Below are positions 26,111-33,231 of a stretch of 39,381 nt of DNA, in pieces (positions within the stretch are counted from its first letter, which is position 1; every line of letters begins with the position of its first letter). A program made the translations under genes and the position numbers. Origin of the DNA: Azospira sp. I13 (GTDB lineage: Bacteria > Pseudomonadota > Gammaproteobacteria > Burkholderiales > Rhodocyclaceae); NCBI RefSeq assembly GCF_003112695.1, contig NZ_BFBP01000013.1, positions 1-39,381 on the forward strand, read 5' to 3'. Under the pieces are notes generated by a model. It was not told the DNA's origin. It saw only the letters and a list, made by a program, of their open reading frames with translations, and ran no database searches.

Positions 26111-27814
26111 TCAGGCGGCCGGAGGCGGGGCTTCTGGTTCGGCCACGCTGGCCACCCGGTTGCGGCCCTCTTCCTTGGCCCGGTAGAGCTGGGCGTCGGC
26201 CAGGCGTACCGCCTGGTCCATGTCTTCCTGGGCCGGGGTGGCCAGGGCAACGCCGACGCTGATGGTCACCTGGCGGTCCACCGGTGGCGTGCTGGCGGCA
26301 ATGCCGGCGCGGATTTTCTCCGCCACCCGGCCGGCATCCTGCCAGCCGGTTTCCGGCAGCAGCACCATGAATTCCTCGCCCCCCACCCGGGCCACGAAAT
26401 CGCTCTCCCGTACCAGGCCACGCAGTTCGTTAGCCACATGGCGCAGTACCTGGTCGCCGCCGGCGTGGCCCAGGGTGTCGTTGATGCGCTTGAAGAAATC
26501 GATATCCAGCATCAGCAGGCCGTAGCCCCGGCCGTGGCGTTTCATGCGCAGGAATTCGCTTTCCAGCCGTTCATTGGCGGCGAAGCGGTTGGCCAGTCCG
26601 GTGAGGGCGTCGCGCCGCGCCAGCTGGTGCAGTTCCGCGTTGGCGTCGGCCAGGGCCGCAGTGCGCTCGGCCACCTTGCGCTCAAGCTGCGCATTGCTTT
26701 CTGCCAGGGCCTCCTGATGCTGCAGCAGGGCGTCGGCCATGCCCTGCAGGGCACCCGCCAGGTGGCGGATTTCCAGGGGGGCGTCCTCCACTTCCAGGCG
26801 GGTCTTTTCGTCCCCCGCCTCGATGCGGTGGGCCAGCCCGGCCAGGCGTTCTAGGGGCCGGCTGAGGCGGGAGGCGCTCCACCAGGCGAGGACCAGAAAG
26901 AGCAGGCCGGCTCCTGCCAGGGAGAGTAGCACCACCCGCTGCAGGGCCTGCACGTCGGCCAGGGTCCGTTCCCTGGGTTGGCGGACGACGATGCGCCAGC
27001 CCAGGGTCTGACCGGGAATGAATTCCCGCACCGGGGCCATGGCGGTGACGTAGGGCGTACCGCTGCCCCAGTCATGGATGGCATAAGCCTGGGCGTTGAA
27101 GATGCCGGGTTTGGGGGCCAGCAGGGCCTTGTCCTGGCCTTCGGGGTAGATCACCACGTCGTCCTGGTTGACGATGAAGATATCCAGAGCGTCCTCCACG
27201 GCGTCGTGGGGCGTCATCACCTGGACCACGTCGCCGGCCCAGCGCCAGTGGGCGTGGGCCGCCAGGACGCCACGGAGGTTGCCGTGGTCGTCCCGCACCG
27301 GCGAGGCGAAGTCGATGAAACGCACTGGCCCCTGGCCCTCCGCCGAGGGTAACAGCTTGGCCAGCAGCAGTGCTTCGTGGAGGTCGCCGAAGAAGGCGCC
27401 TTGCAGGCCGTGGATGAACCAGGGGCGTTTCTTGACGCTCTGGCCCACCAGAAGATCGCCGGTGGCAGCTCGCACGGTGCCCTGGGGATCGGCCAGACCG
27501 ATCCAGGAGTACTGGGGGTAGGATTTTTGCACCCGTTCCAGACTGTTCTGGAATTCCGGGCTGTCGAGGGGGGCGCGGCGATAGAGGGGCGTCTGGGCCA
27601 GCAGTTCGATTTCCCGCTGGCGCTCCCGCAGGTTTTCCCCCAGTACGGCGGAGACGGCGGAAGCCAGGTCCCCCATGGCCCGGCCCCGGTCGCCGATCAG
27701 CTGGGCGGCGTAGATGTGATTCAGGTAGAGATAGGTCGGTAGACCCAGGGCCAGCACCAGCCCGATGAAGAGCAGGGCCAGGCGGTTGCGGAAACTGTTG
27801 GGCAGGAGCGGCAT
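26111..27814 (-). CDS. Membrane diguanylate cyclase: Cache-like sensor, HAMP, GGDEF
   Basis: 567 residues. Membrane segments about 12-31 and 293-312 enclose a periplasmic sensor with Cache features (YSWIGLADPQG, VGQSVKKRPWF, GVLAAHAHW). A HAMP-like segment (313-365) and a coiled coil follow, then GGDEF with RRDALTGLANR, LDIDFFKRINDTLGH, intact GGEEF (478-482) and inhibitory-site RESD (469-472). An active, product-inhibited c-di-GMP synthase is expected. No clear Shine-Dalgarno precedes the ATG at 27814. It lies at the border of the copper operon (convergent) and downstream of the PepSY gene, which ends 60 bases upstream on the same strand; a functional link with either is not shown. Confidence 0.9.
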   Translation of the reverse strand: MPLLPNSFRNRLALLFIGLVLALGLPTYLYLNHIYAAQLIGDRGRAMGDLASAVSAVLGENLRERQREIELLAQTPLYRRAPLDSPEFQNSLERVQKSYPQYSWIGLADPQGTVRAATGDLLVGQSVKKRPWFIHGLQGAFFGDLHEALLLAKLLPSAEGQGPVRFIDFASPVRDDHGNLRGVLAAHAHWRWAGDVVQVMTPHDAVEDALDIFIVNQDDVVIYPEGQDKALLAPKPGIFNAQAYAIHDWGSGTPYVTAMAPVREFIPGQTLGWRIVVRQPRERTLADVQALQRVVLLSLAGAGLLFLVLAWWSASRLSRPLERLAGLAHRIEAGDEKTRLEVEDAPLEIRHLAGALQGMADALLQHQEALAESNAQLERKVAERTAALADANAELHQLARRDALTGLANRFAANERLESEFLRMKRHGRGYGLLMLDIDFFKRINDTLGHAGGDQVLRHVANELRGLVRESDFVARVGGEEFMVLLPETGWQDAGRVAEKIRAGIAASTPPVDRQVTISVGVALATPAQEDMDQAVRLADAQLYRAKEEGRNRVASVAEPEAPPPAA

Positions 27815-27874
27815 GGCAGGGGGCCGGATTCCGTGAGGGAAAATGTTGTGTTGGGGGCAGTGCCCATCTACTGC

Positions 27875-29086
27875 CTATTTGACCACGACGCCATTCCCTC
27901 GCCTAGGCCGGGCTGAGGTATCGGCCGGTATCGCCCGGGGCGTCCCGGAGGCCGGCTGGGTGCTGCTTTCTCCCCTTCTGGCCCGGGCTTTTTGTCGCCA
28001 GCGCCACAGGCCGGTGAGCAACAGCAGCCCCGGCAGCAGGCCGGCCAGGGCGACCAGCAGGCGGCCGGTGAGGCCGAAGGCTTCGCCGTTGTGCAGGGGG
28101 TGGAGCCAGTTGAAGAAGGTGTCGGCGCCGCTGTCCCAGCGCGCTTCCCGTACCGCCAGCACTTCTCCCCGTTCGGCGTCGATCCAGATCAGACTATGGG
28201 GAAAGCGCCGGCTGGGGTCGCCGGGCTGGTAGAGGCGCAGGCGGTAGAAGCCCCCACCGGCGGCCGGGGTTTCCAGCCAGCGTACCTCGGCGTCGGGCAG
28301 GGTGGCCTGGGCGATGCGCAGGGCCTGTTGCGGCCCGATGAGTACGGCGCCATGTTCGGCCACCGGCCGGGGGCCGGCGTCCACCGGCGAGAACCGGGCC
28401 AGCAGGGGCTTGAACCAGCCTGGCTGTTCCAGCACGGCACCGGTGACGGTGAGGAGCAGCAACAGGGGCAGGCCGTAGATGCCGGGCAGCACGTGCAGGT
28501 CGTAGATGCGGCGGGGGCCGGACGGGCCCAGGCGGGGGCGCAGGGCGGCCTTTAGGCGACCTCGGGCCGGCCACCACAGCAGCAGGCCGATGAGGATGAG
28601 GGCCAGCAGGGCCAGGGCGGCGAGGCCGAGAATGAGGCGGCCGTTGCGGTCCAGCAGCAGGTTGAAGTGCAGGTCGTAAATCCAGGTGGCGGCGTAAGTG
28701 CCCCAGAAGCGTTCCTGGAGGATGGCCGGGCGATAGGGATCCACCGTCACCATGAGGGGCGCGAAGTCCCGCGCCGCCGTTTCCTCCGGCTGGTAGTAGC
28801 GGGCCTGCAGGGGCTGTTGCGGCGTCAGGGGCAGCTCCAGACGCCAGCTGCCGTGGCGCTGGGGGTGGGCGGTCTGCAGCAGGGCGACGATGTCGTCCAG
28901 GCTGCGGGGCTGGCCGATGGTGGCCTGGAGTTGCTGTGGCGGGTTGAGGGCCCGGTCTGCCTCGACGTAGAACACCAGCAGGGAACCGGTGGCGCCGAGG
29001 AGGGTGAACAGCAGCCCCAGGCCCAGGCCCAGCCAGCGGTGCAGGGCGGTCAGGGCGGCGCGCTGGCGCCGCGTCAGGCGGGCCAA
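27875..29086 (-). CDS. PepSY-associated membrane protein (iron-uptake reductase-like)
   Basis: 403 residues with four membrane segments (about 20-42, 153-173, 200-222, 347-367) and a periplasmic PepSY-type region (QQALRIAQATLPDAEV, then HSLIWIDAERGEVLAV). HRWLGLGLGLLFTLLGATGSLL at the start and NWLHPLHNGEAFG before the last helix are signatures of PepSY_TM proteins. Members of this family lie beside TonB-dependent siderophore receptors and some are implicated in reductive release of iron from siderophores, with the conserved histidines possibly binding haem. It begins 32 bases after the stop of the TonB-dependent receptor on the same strand, so the two form an operon. The C-terminal tail is basic and Ser/Pro-rich. 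Confidence 0.9.
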   Translation of the reverse strand: MARLTRRQRAALTALHRWLGLGLGLLFTLLGATGSLLVFYVEADRALNPPQQLQATIGQPRSLDDIVALLQTAHPQRHGSWRLELPLTPQQPLQARYYQPEETAARDFAPLMVTVDPYRPAILQERFWGTYAATWIYDLHFNLLLDRNGRLILGLAALALLALILIGLLLWWPARGRLKAALRPRLGPSGPRRIYDLHVLPGIYGLPLLLLLTVTGAVLEQPGWFKPLLARFSPVDAGPRPVAEHGAVLIGPQQALRIAQATLPDAEVRWLETPAAGGGFYRLRLYQPGDPSRRFPHSLIWIDAERGEVLAVREARWDSGADTFFNWLHPLHNGEAFGLTGRLLVALAGLLPGLLLLTGLWRWRQKARARRGESSTQPASGTPRAIPADTSARPRRGNGVVVK

Positions 29087-29118
29087 GGGCGGTGGTCCTC
29101 AGGCAAGGCGGGCGGGGC

Positions 29119-31143
29119 TCAGAACTTGACGTTGATGGCGCCGTACACCGTGCGGCCGTCGCCCGGGGCGTGCATGTCCTTGACGGTGTTGTCGTACCAC
29201 CAGACGTACTCGTAGTAGCGGTCGGCCAGGTTCTTGATCTGGAAGTCCAGGGTGGTGTCGGCCCGCAGGCGGTAGCTGGCGGAAAGGTTGATCAGGTTGT
29301 AGCCGCCGTACTTGCCGGTGCTGTTGCTGCGCTCCAGGAAGTAGCTGCTCTGGCCGTTGGCCCAGAGGGAGAGCTTCAAGTCTTGAGTGGCCTGGTAATC
29401 GGCCCCCAGGGAGTAGAGGCGGTGGGGTACGTGGTCCACTTCCATGCCCTGGGTTTCCGGCCGGGCCTTTTCGGCCTGGGTGATGATCGCCCGTTGCAGG
29501 GCAACGCCGCCCCACAGGCGCCATTGGGCGCCGACCTTGGCGGAGAGTTGCAGGTCCAGGCCGCGGCGGCGGGTGTTGCCGATGTATTCGGAATCGTTGG
29601 CGGCGCCGTTGAGAACGCGGCGGGCCTCGTTGCTGGCCTTCTGCTCCCACAGGGCGATGCGGCCTTCAACACCGGCGATGGGGGCCAGCTTGAGGCCGGT
29701 TTCCCAGCCGTCGTTCACCGAAGGCTCCATGTCGCTTGTGCGGTTCACCTTGTAGGTGCCGGTGCCGACGCCCACCTGGAAGGTGCGGCCGGCGTTGGCG
29801 TAGAGGCTGTAGCGGGGGTCCGGGGTGTAGACCACGCTGAACTTGGGCTGGCCGATGGTGCCGTAGTCGTTCACGTCGTAGGCCTTGCCGGTGACCTGAT
29901 TGGTGTAGCCGCCCCGCAGGGTATCCACCCGGTAGGCGGGAATCAGCTTCCATTGCGGCGTCGGCTGGATGACGGCCTGCAGGTAGGCGCCGTAGATGTC
30001 CAGGTCGAAGTCCTGCTTCCAGCGGGTGGCGGTGCGCAGGCGGTTTGTGGTGAGGTAGCGCTCGCTGTGGTTCTGCTGCCACTGGGCGTCGAGGCCGCCC
30101 TCGATGGCCACCGAATGAGCCCAGCTGACCTGGGGCCGGTAGGTGAGGTTGGTGAGAAAGCCGTACTGGGTTTCATCGGTCAGGCGTTCCTGCTGGGAGG
30201 CGGCGACAGAGAAGCGTACCCAGCGCTTGTCGGTGTAGTCGTTCATGTAGGCCCGGGCGGTCCAGAACAGCTGCTCGTCGAGGGCCGTTTCAAGATGGGC
30301 GCTGAGCTGGTTCATGCGCCGCACGCCGCCGTCCGTGGCGTTGTGGGGGCGGGACTGGTCGGGGTTCTGGCGGGCCTCGGCGGCGGTCAGGTAGCCCGGT
30401 TCCTGGGCTTCGCTTTCGTAGTGGCGGGCGATCAGGCCGATGCGGGTGCTACTGCCCTCGGGGGTGAGAAACCACTTGCCGGCGAAGGAAGACTTCTCGC
30501 CCAGGCTGTGGTCCCGCTGGCCGCTGCCGCGCTGGGTGGCGAGGAAGTAATTCTGGGAGAAGCCGTCCTTCTCGATGCCCTTGGACAGCTGCACCTCGCT
30601 GCTGCCGAAGCTGCCCACGCCGGCCCGCAGCTGGGTCTCGTTGCCGCCCACCCGGGTGACCACGTTGGCGCTGCCGGCGATGGCGTGGAGACCGTAGCGG
30701 GCGTCGTTGGTGCCCCGCACCACCTCGATGGCGTCGATGTCCTGGGAGAAGATCATGTCCAGGAAGGGCATGTTGCCGTCGTTGCCGTTGCTCGGAATGC
30801 CGTCGATGAGCAGCTTCACCGCGTTGATTTCACCTTCGCCGTTGAAGCCACGGATGGAAAACTTGCCGCCCCAGTTGCCCTGGCCGAAGTTGGTCACCAT
30901 GGCGCCGGGCACCAGGCTGAACAGCTCCCAGGCGTACTTGGTGTTGCGGTTCTCCAGGGCATCGCCTCCCAGCACGTCCACCGAGCTGAGAATGCGGCGG
31001 GCCGGCAGGGGGCCTTCTTCGCCGCCGCGCACCACCACCTCGCCGAGAGTCAGGGAGGGGTCGGCAGCCGGGGCGGCATGGAGCGCCGGGGCGGCCAGGA
31101 GAGTGGCCAGCAGGGACAGGCGGAGGGCGAAGGGCGGGCACAT
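29119..31143 (-). CDS. TonB-dependent outer-membrane receptor
   Basis: 674 residues. Signal peptide to about Ala23; TonB-box-like LTLGEVVVRG near 31-40; plug domain (FSIRGFNGEG, LLIDGIPSN, DIDAIEVVRGTNDARYG, GSANVVTRVGG); 22-strand barrel ending in a C-terminal aromatic (YGAINVKF). The barrel end (LDFQIKNLADRYYEYVWW) is typical. Substrate unknown: a siderophore is the default given the PepSY partner, but neither the plug nor the promoter shows a Fur-type signature, and the neighbouring copper genes leave other metal chelates open. The ATG at 31143 has no strong Shine-Dalgarno. A TATAAT box with an adjacent inverted repeat lies about 30 bases upstream. Confidence 0.92.
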   Translation of the reverse strand: MCPPFALRLSLLATLLAAPALHAAPAADPSLTLGEVVVRGGEEGPLPARRILSSVDVLGGDALENRNTKYAWELFSLVPGAMVTNFGQGNWGGKFSIRGFNGEGEINAVKLLIDGIPSNGNDGNMPFLDMIFSQDIDAIEVVRGTNDARYGLHAIAGSANVVTRVGGNETQLRAGVGSFGSSEVQLSKGIEKDGFSQNYFLATQRGSGQRDHSLGEKSSFAGKWFLTPEGSSTRIGLIARHYESEAQEPGYLTAAEARQNPDQSRPHNATDGGVRRMNQLSAHLETALDEQLFWTARAYMNDYTDKRWVRFSVAASQQERLTDETQYGFLTNLTYRPQVSWAHSVAIEGGLDAQWQQNHSERYLTTNRLRTATRWKQDFDLDIYGAYLQAVIQPTPQWKLIPAYRVDTLRGGYTNQVTGKAYDVNDYGTIGQPKFSVVYTPDPRYSLYANAGRTFQVGVGTGTYKVNRTSDMEPSVNDGWETGLKLAPIAGVEGRIALWEQKASNEARRVLNGAANDSEYIGNTRRRGLDLQLSAKVGAQWRLWGGVALQRAIITQAEKARPETQGMEVDHVPHRLYSLGADYQATQDLKLSLWANGQSSYFLERSNSTGKYGGYNLINLSASYRLRADTTLDFQIKNLADRYYEYVWWYDNTVKDMHAPGDGRTVYGAINVKF

Positions 31144-31173
31144 GACGAGGCTCGGAAGCGTGGAAAGGCCCGG

Positions 31174-31203
31174 ATTATAGGAGGACGTACGGGTACGCCT
31201 CCT
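31174..31203 (-). promoter_or_regulatory. Promoter -10 with inverted repeat upstream of the TonB-dependent receptor
   Basis: On the minus strand a perfect TATAAT (31179 to 31174) is directly preceded by an inverted repeat occupying 31180-31203. In plus orientation it reads GGAGGACGTAC-GG-GTACGCCTCC, arms of 10-11 bases with one bulged base. No good -35 is present at 17 bases, which suggests that an activator or repressor binds the repeat where the -35 region should be. It does not resemble a Fur box. Confidence 0.55.
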
Positions 31204-31377
31204 GCGGCAAAATGACGCAGGGAGCGCGAATATTCCTTCGTAATATCAGTGCATTAGCGTTTTGTGATAGAGCAATGCCGGTACCGAGGGCAGGCGTTGC
31301 AGGCAGTAGGCCGGGGCTTTGTGGGAGAATATAAGACATAGCTAATTTTCAATCCTTCCCGCAACGAGGAGCTTCCC

Positions 31378-31773
31378 ATGTTCATTCCCGCCCACGAACT
31401 GGTGCTGGCCGCCAAGGCCACCGTCAGCGAAATTCCCCCTGCCGAGGCGGCCGCCTGGCTGGCCGGCAGTGCCGCCACGAGCGCCCTGGTGCTGGACGTG
31501 CGGGAAGCCGATGAATTCGCCCAGGGCCACCTGCCCGGGGCCATCAACATTCCCCGGGGGCTGCTGGAATTCCGCATTTCCAATGATACGGGCCTGCAGG
31601 ACGTGGCCCGGCCGATCCTCCTTTATTGCAAGACCAGCGGCCGTGCCGCCCTTTCCGCCGTGGCCCTGCAGGCCATGGGCTTCACTGCGGTGCGCTCCGT
31701 GGCTGGCGGCTTTGACGCCTGGGCCGCTGCCGGGCTGCCGGTGGCCCGGCCCGAGGCCATCTCCTTCGAGTGA
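31378..31773 (+). CDS. Rhodanese-domain protein
   Basis: 131 residues, a single rhodanese domain. ALVLDVREADEFAQGHLPGAINIPRG is the CH2A-type motif, and the active-site loop is CKTSGR (Cys84 to Arg89), which should carry a persulfide. VRSVAGGFDAWAAAGLPV closes the domain. No signal peptide; cytoplasmic. Such single-domain enzymes move sulfane sulfur between thiols, but the acceptor is unknown. AGGAG lies 6 bases before the ATG at 31378. A methyltransferase gene starts 10 bases after the stop, so the two are co-transcribed. It may relate to the sulfur island at 4-7.9 kb, though nothing physical links them. Confidence 0.9.
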   Translation: MFIPAHELVLAAKATVSEIPPAEAAAWLAGSAATSALVLDVREADEFAQGHLPGAINIPRGLLEFRISNDTGLQDVARPILLYCKTSGRAALSAVALQAMGFTAVRSVAGGFDAWAAAGLPVARPEAISFE

Positions 31774-31783
31774 GGCGGGCGCC

Positions 31784-32521
31784 ATGATGCTTGCGCAAGC
31801 GATGCGGCTGACGGCGGAGGAAGACCTCGCCGCCCTGCCCCGGGCCAATGAGGTCAGCCTGATCCTGGAGCACCTGGATTTTGCCGATGCCGAGGTCCTC
31901 GAGCTGGGCTGTGGCAAGGCCGACAAGACGCGGCAGATCGCTGCCGCGGCCCCAGTGCGGCGCATTCGCGCCCTGGAAGTGGATGCCGTTCAACATGCCC
32001 GCAACCTGGCGGGCGAGTGTCCGCCCCGGGTGGATTTTCTCCAGGCCGGTGCCGAGGCCATTCCTGCCGAAGACGGCAGCGTCGATATCGTCATGATGTT
32101 CAAGTCCCTGCACCACGTGCCCGTGGCCGCCATGGATCAGGCCCTGGCGGAAATCGTCCGGGTGCTGCGGCCCGGTGGCGTGGCCTGGATTTCCGAGCCG
32201 GTGTTTGCGGGGGAGTTGAACGAGGTGATGCGCCTCTTTCACGATGAACAGACGGTGCGCCAGGCGGCCTTCGATGCCATCCGCCGGGCCGTGGCGGCTG
32301 GCCAGCTGTCCCTGGAACGGCAGTTGTTCTTCCGTACCAGCAGCCGCTATGGGAATTTCGCGGACTTCGAAGCCCGCATGATCCGGGTCACCCACACCGA
32401 GCATCGTCTTTCGCCGGCCCTGCTGGCGGAGGTGGAACGGCGCTTCTCGGCCCACCTGGGCCCCGATGGCGCCGAGTTCTTCAGCCCCCAGCGGGTGGAT
32501 ATGCTGATCAAGCCGCGTTAG
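31784..32521 (+). CDS. Class I SAM-dependent methyltransferase (UbiE/type-11-like)
   Basis: 245 residues from the ATG at 31784. SAM-binding motif I is VLELGCGKADKTRQIA (about 38-53), the acidic loop LEVDAVQH follows, and EDGSVDIVMMFKSLHHV and IVRVLRPGGVAWISEPVF are motifs II and III of the type-11 group. The C-terminal third is helical and carries no recognised domain. The substrate cannot be named. It follows the rhodanese by 10 bases in an apparent two-gene operon. A GC-rich hairpin lies just after the stop, before the TetR promoter. Confidence 0.88.
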   Translation: MMLAQAMRLTAEEDLAALPRANEVSLILEHLDFADAEVLELGCGKADKTRQIAAAAPVRRIRALEVDAVQHARNLAGECPPRVDFLQAGAEAIPAEDGSVDIVMMFKSLHHVPVAAMDQALAEIVRVLRPGGVAWISEPVFAGELNEVMRLFHDEQTVRQAAFDAIRRAVAAGQLSLERQLFFRTSSRYGNFADFEARMIRVTHTEHRLSPALLAEVERRFSAHLGPDGAEFFSPQRVDMLIKPR

Positions 32522-32528
32522 CCGCGGG

Positions 32529-32546
32529 CCGGGCCTTGTTGCCCGG
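32529..32546 (+). terminator. Possible terminator hairpin after the methyltransferase
   Basis: CCGGGC-CTTGTT-GCCCGG, a perfect 6-bp GC stem 8 bases after the stop codon. There is no proper T run after it (GGTCTGTC), so termination may be weak or Rho-assisted. It separates this operon from the TetR promoter immediately downstream. Confidence 0.45.
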
Positions 32547-32549
32547 GGT

Positions 32550-32600
32550 CTGTCAAAAATAGTTTACGTCGTTATAATAATTAACGTCGTAAACTATTTT
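32550..32600 (+). promoter_or_regulatory. TetR promoter with 45-bp near-perfect inverted repeat (double operator)
   Basis: -35 CTGTCA (32550-32555), 17-base spacer, -10 TATAAT (32573-32578). A dyad covers 32556-32600: 19-base arms (AAAATAGTTTACGTCGTTA and its partner at 32582-32600) that differ at one position, with a 7-base centre. Each arm contains a pseudo-palindrome of the type TTTACG-T-CGTAAA, centred at 32569 and 32587, 18 bases apart, which suits two TetR dimers. Occupation would cover the spacer and the -10 and block transcription. The stretch is strikingly AT-rich compared with its surroundings. Confidence 0.85.
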
Positions 32601-32613
32601 GGCAGTGATCACC

Positions 32614-33231
32614 ATGGACGAAACGCTTCCCGCCGAACCGGGTCGCCGCGAGCGCAAGCGGCAACAGTTGCAGGACCATCTGGCCCAGACCGCCTGGGCC
32701 CTCTTCGAGGCCGACGGCTTCGAGGCCGTGACCATGGAGCGCATCGCCGATGCGGCGGATATTTCCAAGGTCACCCTGTACAAGCACTTCCCGGTCAAGG
32801 AAGCCTTCCTGCCCTATCTCTTCCACCAGGAGCTGGCTGCCGCCTGGCCGGCCATCCGCGGCCAGTTGGCCGCGGTGCCGCCGGGGCGCCCCCGTCTGGA
32901 GCGTTTCTTCGCCCTGCAGGCCGAATGGTGCGAACGCCGTCGTCCCTATCTGCTGGCCTATGTGCGCCAGCGTCTCACCGACAAGCGGGACCCCGCCAAG
33001 GCGGGCGAGGGGCGCAGCGGCATGGATCGCATGTTTGCCGAAATGATTGCCGAAGGGCAGGAGGCGGGCCTCTTCCGCCGCGACCAGACGCCGGCCCTGC
33101 TCGCCCACTACCTGCAATTTGCCCACCTGGCTGCCATGCTGCGCTGGCTGACCCAGCCCGGCGTGGCCCTGGCCGACGCCCTGCAGCAGATGCTGGACCT
33201 GATCTGTGACGGCATGGGGAGCCCGCGATGA
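32614..33231 (+). CDS. TetR-family transcriptional regulator
   Basis: 205 residues from the ATG at 32614; the TTG at 32599 and GTG at 32605 are in frame, but the former lies inside the operator. The N-terminal DNA-binding domain is standard: AWALFEADGFEAVTMERIADAADISKVTLYKHFPVKEAF, with the recognition helix at SKVTLYKHF. The C-terminal ligand domain is helical, with a basic patch (WCERRRPYLLAYVRQRL). The large inverted repeat just upstream makes autorepression likely. Its TGA overlaps the ATG of the phosphotransferase-like gene (ATGA at 33228-33231), so regulator and enzyme are co-transcribed and coupled; the enzyme's substrate or product may be the inducer. Confidence 0.93.
   Translation: MDETLPAEPGRRERKRQQLQDHLAQTAWALFEADGFEAVTMERIADAADISKVTLYKHFPVKEAFLPYLFHQELAAAWPAIRGQLAAVPPGRPRLERFFALQAEWCERRRPYLLAYVRQRLTDKRDPAKAGEGRSGMDRMFAEMIAEGQEAGLFRRDQTPALLAHYLQFAHLAAMLRWLTQPGVALADALQQMLDLICDGMGSPR

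Noticed and set aside
29092-31215. A 707-codon plus-strand open frame opposite the TonB-dependent receptor
   Set aside because: Same antisense-shadow effect: low-complexity Gly/Val/Ala translation and no motifs, against a full receptor on the minus strand.
31228-31250. AT-rich inverted repeat ATATT-N7-AATAT between the receptor and the rhodanese as a Fur box
   Set aside because: Arms are only 5 bases and the GATAAT-hexamer pattern is missing; too weak to call.
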